Shown one piece after another: positions 16,075-23,992 of a stretch of DNA of 37,398 bases. Source of the stretch: Pseudomonadota bacterium (GTDB taxonomy: Bacteria > Pseudomonadota > Gammaproteobacteria > Halothiobacillales > Halothiobacillaceae). The translations under genes were made by a program, and so were the position numbers. Positions within the stretch are counted from its first letter, which is position 1. Every line of letters starts with the position of its first letter. The DNA is taken from assembly GCA_021795795.1 (NCBI GenBank), contig JAJYPA010000025.1, forward strand, positions 1 through 37,398. The letters run 5' to 3'. The notes below the pieces were generated by a model. The model was not told where the DNA came from. It saw nothing but the letters and a program-made list of their open reading frames with translations, and searched no databases.

Positions 16075-17493
16075 ATGTCAACAGAGATTTTGGAAGGTAG
16101 TAATTTAAAGGAATCCAATCTTGGTTTTCCTGAAGCGATTGGTCAGTCACTGGCTAATATTTCCCCAACATTTACACCGGCGTTAAATATTGTTGCCGTC
16201 GTATCGCTCGCAGGCTTGGGAAGTTGGCTCGTATACGGTCTGGCGGCGCTAGCGCTTTTATTTGTTGGTTTAAATATAGCGACGCTTGCTGGGCGATTCT
16301 CCGCAGCCGGTTCGTTTTTTGTATTCATATCCCGCTCATTGGGGCCTATGTTAGGCGGTGTTGCTGGCTTTGCATTGGTTGCCGCATATATCTTTTGCGC
16401 AATGGCAGTTCTCGCCGGCTCGGAGATATTTGTGAAGGTGAGTCTTTTATCAGTAGGGGTTTCCATTGAGAATTGGATCGTTTATATTATCGTTGGATTG
16501 ATCGCAGGTTACCTGTGTTACAAAGATATCAAGTTTTCATCTCGGTTGAGTGTGGGAATAGAATTTTTATCCGTTGCAATAATATCTGTGATGTTGATTC
16601 TCTCCTGCATCAGGCATCCCACCATGCTATTCGATGCATCACAGCTCATGATGCATGGCGCGACATCAAAAGGTATGATGGAAGCCAGCGTGCTTGCTAT
16701 TTTTTCATTTGTTGGTTTTGAGAGCGCTGTAACTTTAGGTAAAGAAACGAAATCTCCGCTCACAACCATTCCGCGCGCAGTTATTACTTCGATGTTAGTT
16801 GCGGGTACATTTTTCATGTTTGTAGCGTACACAATGGTTATTGCTTATGCGAATAATACAACCGTATTAGGTAACGATACTGCTCCACTTAAGACATTGG
16901 TGAATGGTCTTGGCGGTGGCACTGATGCCGTTTTCCTGATTTATCTGCTTGCATCCCTAAGTGCCTTTGCTTGCGTGATAGCCAGTATAAATGCGGGAGC
17001 ACGATTGCTCTTTTCCATGGGACGTTATCAGTTTATTCATCGGTCCATGGGGTTGGTTCATGCTAAACACCAGACCCCCCATACGGCAATTCTCATTTCG
17101 ACTGCACTCACTATTATCGTGCCCCTGCTGATGTTATCTCAGGGTGCGATGAATACCTATGATATTGCTGGCACTGTTTCCACGTTTGGCTTCATTACTG
17201 CCTACGTACTGATCAGTATCGCAGCACCTGTCTACCTTGCGAAGCAAAAGCAACTCAAGGTACGTAACATTATTTATGCAGCAATTGGTATAGTGGCGAT
17301 GCTTGGTGCGTTCTTTGGATCAGTGTATCCGGTGCCGTCATATCCGTACAATGTGTTACCCTACATTTACTTGTCATATCTTATAGTTGGCTTGCTGTGG
17401 CTTTCCAGGATCAAGTATTCTGCACCACAGATCCTTCAAAAAATGAGTGAGGATCTGGAGTCTCAATCTTCCTATGTATTTAGGAGAAAATAG
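16075..17493 (+). CDS. APC-family amino acid/amine permease
   Basis: The protein has 472 residues and 12 or so membrane helices. ATG 16075 is chosen because GGAGG (16062-16066) lies eight bases upstream; a GTG at 16060 is in frame. The N-terminal segment NLGFPEAIGQSLANISPTF and the helix-6 region ASVLAIFSFVGFESAVTLG followed by KETKSPLTTIPRAV are typical of APC exchangers and symporters (YfnA/SteT-like and related groups). It is third in an operon with the kinase and PLP enzyme, 26 bases after the latter, so it probably imports their substrate. It ends in a basic cytoplasmic tail and is followed by a terminator hairpin. Confidence 0.82.
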   Translation: MSTEILEGSNLKESNLGFPEAIGQSLANISPTFTPALNIVAVVSLAGLGSWLVYGLAALALLFVGLNIATLAGRFSAAGSFFVFISRSLGPMLGGVAGFALVAAYIFCAMAVLAGSEIFVKVSLLSVGVSIENWIVYIIVGLIAGYLCYKDIKFSSRLSVGIEFLSVAIISVMLILSCIRHPTMLFDASQLMMHGATSKGMMEASVLAIFSFVGFESAVTLGKETKSPLTTIPRAVITSMLVAGTFFMFVAYTMVIAYANNTTVLGNDTAPLKTLVNGLGGGTDAVFLIYLLASLSAFACVIASINAGARLLFSMGRYQFIHRSMGLVHAKHQTPHTAILISTALTIIVPLLMLSQGAMNTYDIAGTVSTFGFITAYVLISIAAPVYLAKQKQLKVRNIIYAAIGIVAMLGAFFGSVYPVPSYPYNVLPYIYLSYLIVGLLWLSRIKYSAPQILQKMSEDLESQSSYVFRRK

Positions 17494-17534
17494 ACTAGTT
17501 AAAATTTATTTATTTTAATATAAGGAATAATATT

Positions 17535-17560
17535 GGTCTTCAGTGGTTCCGCTGAAGGCC
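17535..17560 (+). terminator. Terminator-like hairpin after the permease gene
   Basis: GGTCTTCAGTGG pairs with CCGCTGAAGGCC (two G-T pairs) around TT, a 12-bp stem, followed by TTTAAT. It lies between the permease stop and the phosphatase-kinase gene and would end most of the kinase-operon transcript, leaving the next gene to read-through or its own promoter. Confidence 0.6.
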
Positions 17561-17591
17561 TTTAATAGTTCAATGGGTATGTGGATACGTG

Positions 17592-19310
17592 ATGGAAAAT
17601 GATATTAATCATTTCAGTGATGAGTTTGAGGTGATTCTAGAGGGCCCGGTACCGGCGTATAGGGTATCGCTTTGGTCTCACATCGGAGTGAAATCTGCTA
17701 TCAATGAGGACTATGTTGCTTTTTTATCGTCCGAAAAGGCGCAGCGAGCTACTCGTGGTAGCATGTTGATTGTGGCGGATGGTGTTGGGAGTGCCAAGGG
17801 GGGGCGAGTTGCGTCTGAAGTTTTTGTCAGACAGTTCTTGTCTGGATATTATGAAGCACCTAATTCTCTTACGGTGGAGGCCGCCCTTGGAAGAAGTTTG
17901 GCTTCCGTAAATGAATGGCTTAACTATTACGGTAGAAATAGCTCTGATCTAGAGAATATGGCGGCAGTATTTTGTGCCGTAATAATACGTGGATGGGAAT
18001 GCTATGTCGTATCCGCCGGTGATGTAAGATGCTATCTGGTTCGAGGTAACACTATCGAGATGATTACAACTGATCATCTCATTAATGTTGGAACAGGGGG
18101 ATTTATTGCAAGGGCTGCCGGACTGGATGTTACGTTGAATGCGGAGATCATAAAGCTAAATATAGATGATGATGACAAGCTGTTCATCATGTCCGATGGC
18201 TGTTATCGGTACGTGACTCCTGAAACCATAAAACTTCTCACAGCAGAGCTAGCGGAAGGGCGGAATATAGCAGAAAAGGTCGGGCTCCTGGCACAACATA
18301 ATGGATCTAAAGATGATATTTCTGCAGCGCTCATCGATTTTCAGAATTTACCGAAAAAAACACTAACGTACTTTGAAAGTGCTTCGCGTACTCTTCCAAT
18401 GGGTCGGGTACCAACGGTTGGCATAGTGGTTGATGGTTATTTCATTGATCGAAAGCTATATGAGGGTCATTTTAGCGTGCTTTTTCTGGCTCGGGATGGC
18501 GGTAGCGACAGCGTCTCTTATGTCGTACTTAAATTTCCGAAAGTGAGAGCGCTTGAAGATGAAAACTTGCGCCGGTCTTTCGCAAAAGAGGACTGGGTTC
18601 TTTCTGCGGTATCCAGCCCTTGGCTGTCGAAGTCGGCTAACGATGATAGGCGCAGAAGTCAGCTTTATCTCGTGACACCATTTTATCATGGTAAGACACT
18701 TAAAGAATCTTTGAGCAGCTCTGATATGTCTTTTAGCGCAGGTCTCGATATTGCGCAGAAAATGGCAAAGGGGTTGTACGAATTACACCGATTAGGGATT
18801 ATTCACCGGGACATAAAACCGGATAATGTTATTCTGCTGGAAGATGGAGGATTGAAAATAATTGATTATGGATTTGCTTATGTGGCGGGATTATTGGATC
18901 CCGCGCCTGACGAGCCGCCCGGAACCCCTTTATATATGGCGCCGGAGTTGGTTAATGGTGTTCCCGGCGACAGCCGCTCAGATGTATACGCATTTGGAAT
19001 AACCTTGTATATGATGTTTTCCCGAGGGAAAACGCCGACTGGTATTCATGGCTACAGGAGGTTGCGTACGATCAATCCGAACTATCCAGTGTGGATAGAT
19101 CGCATTATTGAAAAAATGGTCAGAGCCGATGCTGCAGAGAGGTATTCTGATACTTTGGAGGTTTTGTATGACTTGGATAAGTATGCAGCGCTTGCGGAGT
19201 GGCCGGTAGATTCGGAAACCGGCGTGTGCATCAGAGTCAGGGAGGTAGTATTGTTGCGTTGGCTTGTAGTAGCGCTTGTTTTTGTTTTACTCTTTATGCA
19301 ATCAAAATAA
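17592..19310 (+). CDS. PP2C phosphatase-Ser/Thr protein kinase fusion with C-terminal membrane anchor
   Basis: The protein has 572 residues from ATG 17592 (GTG 17589 is in frame); no clear ribosome site is visible. Residues about 25-250 form a PP2C domain: SAINEDYVAF, MLIVADGVGSAKGG, SAGDVRCYLV, LFIMSDGCYRYV and GSKDDISAALID supply the metal-binding acids. Residues about 280-540 form a Hanks-type kinase: YVVLKFPK (ATP Lys), IIHRDIKPDNVIL (catalytic Asp), IIDYGFAY (DFG as DYG), LYMAPELVNG and SDVYAFGITLYMMF. The glycine-rich loop is poor. A hydrophobic helix, LLRWLVVALVFVLLFMQ, ends the protein, so both domains face the cytoplasm. Fusions of this kind sit beside nitrogen transporters in some proteobacteria. 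Here it follows a permease and may regulate it; that is inference. Confidence 0.85.
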   Translation: MENDINHFSDEFEVILEGPVPAYRVSLWSHIGVKSAINEDYVAFLSSEKAQRATRGSMLIVADGVGSAKGGRVASEVFVRQFLSGYYEAPNSLTVEAALGRSLASVNEWLNYYGRNSSDLENMAAVFCAVIIRGWECYVVSAGDVRCYLVRGNTIEMITTDHLINVGTGGFIARAAGLDVTLNAEIIKLNIDDDDKLFIMSDGCYRYVTPETIKLLTAELAEGRNIAEKVGLLAQHNGSKDDISAALIDFQNLPKKTLTYFESASRTLPMGRVPTVGIVVDGYFIDRKLYEGHFSVLFLARDGGSDSVSYVVLKFPKVRALEDENLRRSFAKEDWVLSAVSSPWLSKSANDDRRRSQLYLVTPFYHGKTLKESLSSSDMSFSAGLDIAQKMAKGLYELHRLGIIHRDIKPDNVILLEDGGLKIIDYGFAYVAGLLDPAPDEPPGTPLYMAPELVNGVPGDSRSDVYAFGITLYMMFSRGKTPTGIHGYRRLRTINPNYPVWIDRIIEKMVRADAAERYSDTLEVLYDLDKYAALAEWPVDSETGVCIRVREVVLLRWLVVALVFVLLFMQSK

Positions 19311-19337
19311 GTTCCAATATCCAGCCTTCACTCAAGA

Positions 19338-19895
19338 TTAAAAGGTCGGCGGGCTATTAGCACTAATGATCTCACAAATTTCATCACTATTATTCACAAA
19401 TCGATGCGGTAACTGACTGTTAAAATAATAGCCATCACCGACTGATAATATTTCTACCTTGTCGCCGACGGTGAGTTGTATGGTCCCGCAAACAACCACT
19501 CCCCCCTCCTCGCCATCATGACGAAGCATGGACTCCCCGGTATCAGCGCCTGGTTCGTAGTATTCATGTAGTATCTGCATCATCCGGCTCTTGGTCGGGA
19601 GGCCCAGTAGCTTCATAGTGATTTTACGCCCCACCGCTATGTCGGGTAGCTCATGGTCGCGAAAGAACACTTCCCCGGATGGAACCAGGTCTAGAGTAAA
19701 AAATTCCGAGATAGACATGGGGATTCCATCCAGGATTTTCTTCAGGGAGCTAATGGATGGACTTACCCGGTTTTGTTCAATCAGCGAAATGGCGCCATTG
19801 GTTACTCCGGCACGCCGGGATAATGCCCGTTGGGTAAGGCCATAAATCTTTCTGACGAGCTGCAGGCGCTGACCAATGTTTTCGTTATTGCTCAT
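19338..19895 (-). CDS. puuR: XRE-cupin transcriptional regulator, PuuR-like
   Basis: The protein has 185 residues, the same length as E. coli PuuR. Residues about 7-60 form a helix-turn-helix (LQLVRKIYGLTQRALSRRAG then GAISLIEQNRVSPSISSLKK), and residues about 105-180 a cupin ligand-binding barrel (YEPGADTGESMLRHDGEEGG, LSVGDGYYFNSQLPHRF). PuuR represses putrescine catabolism and is released by putrescine. It is the last gene of the transaminase-ald-aldehyde dehydrogenase run (31 bases after the latter), so it is probably co-transcribed and autoregulated. It converges on the phosphatase-kinase gene with 27 bases between stops. There is no obvious Shine-Dalgarno site, suggesting low translation. 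Confidence 0.82.
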   Translation of the reverse strand: MSNNENIGQRLQLVRKIYGLTQRALSRRAGVTNGAISLIEQNRVSPSISSLKKILDGIPMSISEFFTLDLVPSGEVFFRDHELPDIAVGRKITMKLLGLPTKSRMMQILHEYYEPGADTGESMLRHDGEEGGVVVCGTIQLTVGDKVEILSVGDGYYFNSQLPHRFVNNSDEICEIISANSPPTF

Positions 19896-19926
19896 GGGAA
19901 TGTCCGCTGGGTAAGGGGGCTAGATA

Positions 19927-21477
19927 TTATAGGGAACTCTGCGGATCTTGCAAAAAATTTTTGTCAGCTTGTGTCAATGGGTCGATATGTATCCATGTAG
20001 TTTTTAGGTCGGTGTACTTGTCAATCGCGTGTAAGGATTTATCCCGCCCGAATCCTGATTGTTTGAATCCGCCGAAAGGTACGGTAGCGTCACCTTCTTC
20101 GTAAGCGTTTATCCACACGGTTCCTGCCCGCAGACGCTTGGCCATGCGATGTGCGCGGCTGATGTTGCCGGTCCACACTGCAGCGCCCAGACCATAGGTG
20201 CTATCGTTGGCGATACACAGTGCTTCGTCTTCGCTGTCAAATCCAAGAACCGCGAGTACCGGTCCGAAGATTTCCTCCTGGGCGATGGTCATGTGACTTT
20301 GCACGTTATCGAAAATGGTCGGCGCGAGATAATAACCGCCGCTTTCCAGGCTTACGCGCTCTCCCCCCAAACGGAGACGCGCACCTTGTTTGCGACCAGC
20401 GTCAATATAACCCATAACCCGGGTCAGTTGTTTGTTGCTGATGATGGCACCAATCCTGGTAGTCGGATCAAGGGGATCCCCGGGTTTTAAAAAGGCTCCT
20501 GCTGCAATAACCTTTTCAACAAAGCTTTCGCGAATACTGTTTTCGACCAGCAAGCGTGATCCGGCACTGCAAACTTCGCCCTGATTAAAAAATATCGCCA
20601 TGGCCGCCGCTTGTGCGGCCGCATCCAGATCATCACAATCGGCGAAAATGATATTCGGACTTTTTCCCCCGCATTCCAGCCAGACCCTTTTCATGTTGGA
20701 TTGTCCAGAGTATTGCAAAAACAGTTTTCCAACCTCCGTTGATCCGGTAAAAGCCAGACAATCCACATCAGGATGCAAGCCCAGCGCTTTACCTGCGGTG
20801 GGGCCGTAACCCGGCAAAACATTAAGTATCCCCGCGGGAATACCGGCATCCAATGCCAATTCAGCCAGTCGCAGGGCGGTCAGCGGAGATTGTTCTGCCG
20901 GTTTCAATATTACGCTGTTTCCGGCGGCCAAGGCAGGTGCCACTTTCCACGCTGCCATATCGAGAGGGAAATTCCAGGGCACCACCGCGGCTACGACGCC
21001 CAGCGGCTCACGGGTAATCATACCGATGGAGCCTGCTTCCGTAGGCGCGATTTCGTCGTAAACCTTATCGGTCGCTTCACCATGCCAGGCGAAAGTGCGG
21101 ATGATTCCGGCCATATCAATATGGTAACTGTCGTGAATGGGCTTTCCCACGTCCAGCGTTTCCATGAGAGCAAGCTCTTCACGATGCCTTTCGATAATCT
21201 CTGCGAGTCGAATCAGTCGACGCCCGCGTTCGCGTGGAGGGAGTTGTGACCAGCGCCCATCCTCAAAAGCTTCGCGGGCATTGGCGACAGCGATGTTCAC
21301 GTCGGCAGAATCTGCTTCGGCGACCTCGGTCAACAACGCACCCGTAGCCGGATTCACACTGGGAAAGCGCTTCCGGGATACGGCATCCTGCCATTTTCCG
21401 TCAATGAATAGTTGGGTCGGGAATTTCATCTGCGCAGCCTTTGCGCTCCAATAGGCTTTGTCTGGAAAGGTTTCCAT
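19927..21477 (-). CDS. puuC: Aldehyde dehydrogenase, PuuC-like
   Basis: The enzyme has 516 residues. ATG 21477 (METFPDK) lies seven bases after GGAG, whereas ATG 21483, which overlaps the ald stop by four bases, is too close to it. NAD-linked family motifs are complete: VVPWNFPLDMAAWK, KPAEQSPLTALRLAE, FTGSTEVGKLF, the general-base Glu in VWLECGGKSPN, the nucleophile Cys in FNQGEVCSAGSRL, and EIFGPVLAVLGF. It oxidises gamma-glutamyl-gamma-aminobutyraldehyde and similar amino aldehydes (4-aminobutyraldehyde, 3-aminopropanal) to the acids. In context it serves both the gamma-glutamyl route and the direct transaminase route. Malonate-semialdehyde or succinate-semialdehyde oxidation is an alternative. 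Confidence 0.85.
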   Translation of the reverse strand: METFPDKAYWSAKAAQMKFPTQLFIDGKWQDAVSRKRFPSVNPATGALLTEVAEADSADVNIAVANAREAFEDGRWSQLPPRERGRRLIRLAEIIERHREELALMETLDVGKPIHDSYHIDMAGIIRTFAWHGEATDKVYDEIAPTEAGSIGMITREPLGVVAAVVPWNFPLDMAAWKVAPALAAGNSVILKPAEQSPLTALRLAELALDAGIPAGILNVLPGYGPTAGKALGLHPDVDCLAFTGSTEVGKLFLQYSGQSNMKRVWLECGGKSPNIIFADCDDLDAAAQAAAMAIFFNQGEVCSAGSRLLVENSIRESFVEKVIAAGAFLKPGDPLDPTTRIGAIISNKQLTRVMGYIDAGRKQGARLRLGGERVSLESGGYYLAPTIFDNVQSHMTIAQEEIFGPVLAVLGFDSEDEALCIANDSTYGLGAAVWTGNISRAHRMAKRLRAGTVWINAYEEGDATVPFGGFKQSGFGRDKSLHAIDKYTDLKTTWIHIDPLTQADKNFLQDPQSSL

Positions 21478-21479
21478 CG

Positions 21480-22601
21480 TCATTCTCCTTGCAACAAGAT
21501 TTCTGCGAGCATCAACTCAACGCCCAGCGCTTCGGCGACAGCGGGGCAGGTGATGTGACCATTGGCGACATTGAGACCATTGCGGAAATTGGTATCGGCT
21601 TTCAGCGCTGCTTTCCAGCCCAGATTGGCCAGGCGCAGGGTATAAGGTAGTGTTGCGTTGGTCAGTGCGAAAGTCGAGGTGCGCGCCACTGCGCCGGGCA
21701 TGTTGGCAACGCCATAATGCACAATATTGTCGATGATATAAGTGGGTTCGGCATGAGTGGTGGCATGACTGGTTTCGAAGCAGCCCCCCTGATCAATGGC
21801 TACGTCTACCAGCACGCTGCCCGCTTTCATGTGCTGGAGCATATCTTTGGTTACCAACTTGGGTGCACTGGCGCCCGGCACCAGAACGGCACCGATGATC
21901 AGATCTGCAGCAAACACACTCTCCTCAATAGACTCTGTCGTGGCGTATAGGGTTTTCAGTTGTGGGCCATATAGCCCGTCGATTTCGGCCAGACGGGGGA
22001 GGGATTTGTCGAGAATGGTGACGTCGGCCCCCAGTCCCATCGCGAGGCGTGCAGCGTTGAGCCCCACCACCCCGCCTCCGAGCACCGCTACTTTTGCGGC
22101 AGCCACCCCCGGCACGCCAGCCAGAAGAATACCAGCACCACCTGCGGCCTTCTCCAAAGCATGGGCACCCACCTGGACCGCCATTCTTCCCGCGACCTCG
22201 CTCATGGGAGCGAGCAAGGGCAGGCGGCCCATTTTATCAGTAACGGTTTCATAGGCGATGGCAATAGCACCGGAGCGCATGAGCAATTGAGCCTGCTTCG
22301 GGTCGGGTGCAAGATGAAGGTAGGTAAACAGAATTTGTCCTGGGCGCAGTTGTTCGCATTCCTGCGGCTGGGGTTCCTTTACCTTGACGATCATATCCGC
22401 CTGTGCAAACACCGCCTCGGCGGTTGTCAGAATTTCTGCTCCGGCGCGGCGGTAGTCGTCATCGCTTTTGCCAATGCCGATACCGGCGTTCTGTTCTATG
22501 AGTACCTGATGGCCGTGAGCGCAGACCTCGCGGACTCCGGCAGGAGTCATGCCGACCCGATATTCATTGTTTTTGATTTCTTTGGGGATACCAATTTTCA
22601 T
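21480..22601 (-). CDS. ald: Alanine dehydrogenase
   Basis: The enzyme has 373 residues, starting [20 protein letters not shown] at ATG 22601, ten bases past the transaminase stop; the longer frame to 22676 lies inside that gene and has no homology. Active-site residues are seen in [10 protein letters not shown] (Lys) and FTYLHLAPD (His). The NAD-binding Rossmann motif [17 protein letters not shown] is at about residues 170-186, and [19 protein letters not shown] and [11 protein letters not shown] are family blocks. It deaminates L-alanine to pyruvate and ammonia with NADH. Beside two pyruvate-dependent transaminases it can regenerate the acceptor and release nitrogen. The overlap with puuC shows translational coupling. 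Confidence 0.9.
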   Translation of the reverse strand: MKIGIPKEIKNNEYRVGMTPAGVREVCAHGHQVLIEQNAGIGIGKSDDDYRRAGAEILTTAEAVFAQADMIVKVKEPQPQECEQLRPGQILFTYLHLAPDPKQAQLLMRSGAIAIAYETVTDKMGRLPLLAPMSEVAGRMAVQVGAHALEKAAGGAGILLAGVPGVAAAKVAVLGGGVVGLNAARLAMGLGADVTILDKSLPRLAEIDGLYGPQLKTLYATTESIEESVFAADLIIGAVLVPGASAPKLVTKDMLQHMKAGSVLVDVAIDQGGCFETSHATTHAEPTYIIDNIVHYGVANMPGAVARTSTFALTNATLPYTLRLANLGWKAALKADTNFRNGLNVANGHITCPAVAEALGVELMLAEILLQGE

Positions 22602-22611
22602 GATGTGCGCC

Positions 22612-23922
22612 TCAGGAGATAGTGCGCAGTACTTCGCGCAGGGTTTGGAAAAGTCGGTCGAGATGGGACATTTCAATAATCAGTGGCGGAGAGAGGGCGA
22701 TGGTATCCCCGGTGGCCCGGACCAGGAGACCAAGCTCCAGGGATTTGAGCAGAACTTCGTAACCACGTGCCCCGGGTTCTCCGACCTTCGGTTCCAGTTC
22801 GATGGCGGCCATCAGGCCGAGGTTGCGAATATCTGCCACATGGGGCAAATCGCGCAGACCGTGTACCATCTCAGCAAAGGAGGGTGCTATCAGGCTGCCG
22901 CGATGGAGCAAATCTTCTTTTTCGTAGATATCCAGGGCGGCCAGACCGGCGGCACAAGCCAAGGGGTGTCCCGAGTAGGTGTAACCGTGGAAAAATTCGA
23001 TTTGCTCTGCCGGGCCGCTCATAAATGCATCGTGCACGGTATCGCTGCTGAACACCGCGCCCATAGGTACCGCCGCATTGGTCAGACCTTTTGCCGTGGT
23101 CATGATATCCGGGGTGACACAGAAGTAATCGGAGGCAAAGGGTGTGCCGAGACGACCGAATCCCGTAATCACTTCATCAAAAATCAGTAAAATGCCGTGT
23201 TCCGTGCAGATATCGCGCAAGCGTTGCAGATAACCTGCGGGTGGAACAATAACGCCTGCAGAACCGGCAACGGGTTCAACGATAACGGCGGCAATACACT
23301 CTGCCCCATGTTTATGAATGAGATCCTCCAAGGCATCCGCCTTTTCTACGCCATAAAGAGGTAATCCCTGGCTGAACCGGTTGCGCTCCTGATCCAGTGT
23401 GTGGGGGAGATGGTCCACCGCCAGGAGGTTACCGAAAACGCGCCGGTTATTGGGGAGTCCTCCCACGGAGATGCCCCCGAAGCCAACCCCGTGATAAGCC
23501 TTTTCACGGCCGATTAATAACGTGCGTTGTGGTTCACCGCGCATAAAATGATAGGCCAGTGCCATTTTCAATGCGGTGTCGGCAGATTCGGATCCAGAGT
23601 TGGTGAAAAAAACGTGATCCAAACCCTTTGGCGTATATTTTATTAAGCGATCGGCAAACAGGAAAGGCAGGCTGTGGCCCATCTGAAAAGTGGGAGCGAA
23701 GTCCATTTCGCGCGCCTGTGCTGTAATGGCATCACTGATTTCGCTGCGACAGTGTCCGGCGTTGACACACCACAGACCTGCGGTGGAATCCAGTATCTCC
23801 TTGCCTTCGGCATCCCAATAAAACATGCCCTCAGCGCGTTCAAGCAGGCGGGGGGCTGACTTGAACTGACGGTTCGCCGTGAAGGGCATCCAGAAAGCAT
23901 CGAGATCGGAATGTGGGCTCAT
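22612..23922 (-). CDS. Beta-alanine (omega-amino acid):pyruvate aminotransferase
   Basis: This class III PLP enzyme has 436 residues, starting at ATG 23922 with CAGGAG upstream. Its opening, LDAFWMPFTANRQFKSAPRL, with GLWCVNAGHCR and FAPTFQMGH, is highly typical of the omega-amino acid:pyruvate transaminases. The PLP Lys lies in TTAKGLTNAAVPMG and the Asp in LIFDEVITGFGRLG; HVFFTNSGSESADTALKMAL and AYHGVGFGGISVGG are further family blocks. It moves the amino group of beta-alanine, and often GABA or diamines, to pyruvate, giving alanine and malonate or succinate semialdehyde. Beta-alanine arises from spermidine or 1,3-diaminopropane. It opens the transaminase-ald-puuC-puuR run behind its own promoter. 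Confidence 0.85.
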   Translation of the reverse strand: MSPHSDLDAFWMPFTANRQFKSAPRLLERAEGMFYWDAEGKEILDSTAGLWCVNAGHCRSEISDAITAQAREMDFAPTFQMGHSLPFLFADRLIKYTPKGLDHVFFTNSGSESADTALKMALAYHFMRGEPQRTLLIGREKAYHGVGFGGISVGGLPNNRRVFGNLLAVDHLPHTLDQERNRFSQGLPLYGVEKADALEDLIHKHGAECIAAVIVEPVAGSAGVIVPPAGYLQRLRDICTEHGILLIFDEVITGFGRLGTPFASDYFCVTPDIMTTAKGLTNAAVPMGAVFSSDTVHDAFMSGPAEQIEFFHGYTYSGHPLACAAGLAALDIYEKEDLLHRGSLIAPSFAEMVHGLRDLPHVADIRNLGLMAAIELEPKVGEPGARGYEVLLKSLELGLLVRATGDTIALSPPLIIEMSHLDRLFQTLREVLRTIS

Positions 23923-23942
23923 AAATAACTCCTGCGTGCAAA

Positions 23943-23971
23943 TGAGTGTCTATAATAATCAACAGACATAA
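23943..23971 (-). promoter_or_regulatory. Sigma-70 promoter of the transaminase-ald-puuC-puuR run
   Basis: On the minus strand TTGATA (23966-23971) and TATTAT are 17 bases apart. The -10 hexamer is embedded in ATTATAGACACT, a 12-mer also found upstream of the importer operon (36541-36554), so it may include an operator. It fills most of the 70-base gap after puuB. Confidence 0.5.
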
Positions 23972-23992
23972 AATTATCAATGCTAATTCTGG

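Noticed and set aside
20773..21249. Plus-strand frames opposite aldehyde dehydrogenase, ald and the transaminase
   Set aside because: They have no family motifs and lie antisense to well-supported enzymes.
22601..22676. Longer alanine dehydrogenase frame starting at 22676
   Set aside because: The family start [10 protein letters not shown] is at 22601, and the extra part lies inside the transaminase gene.
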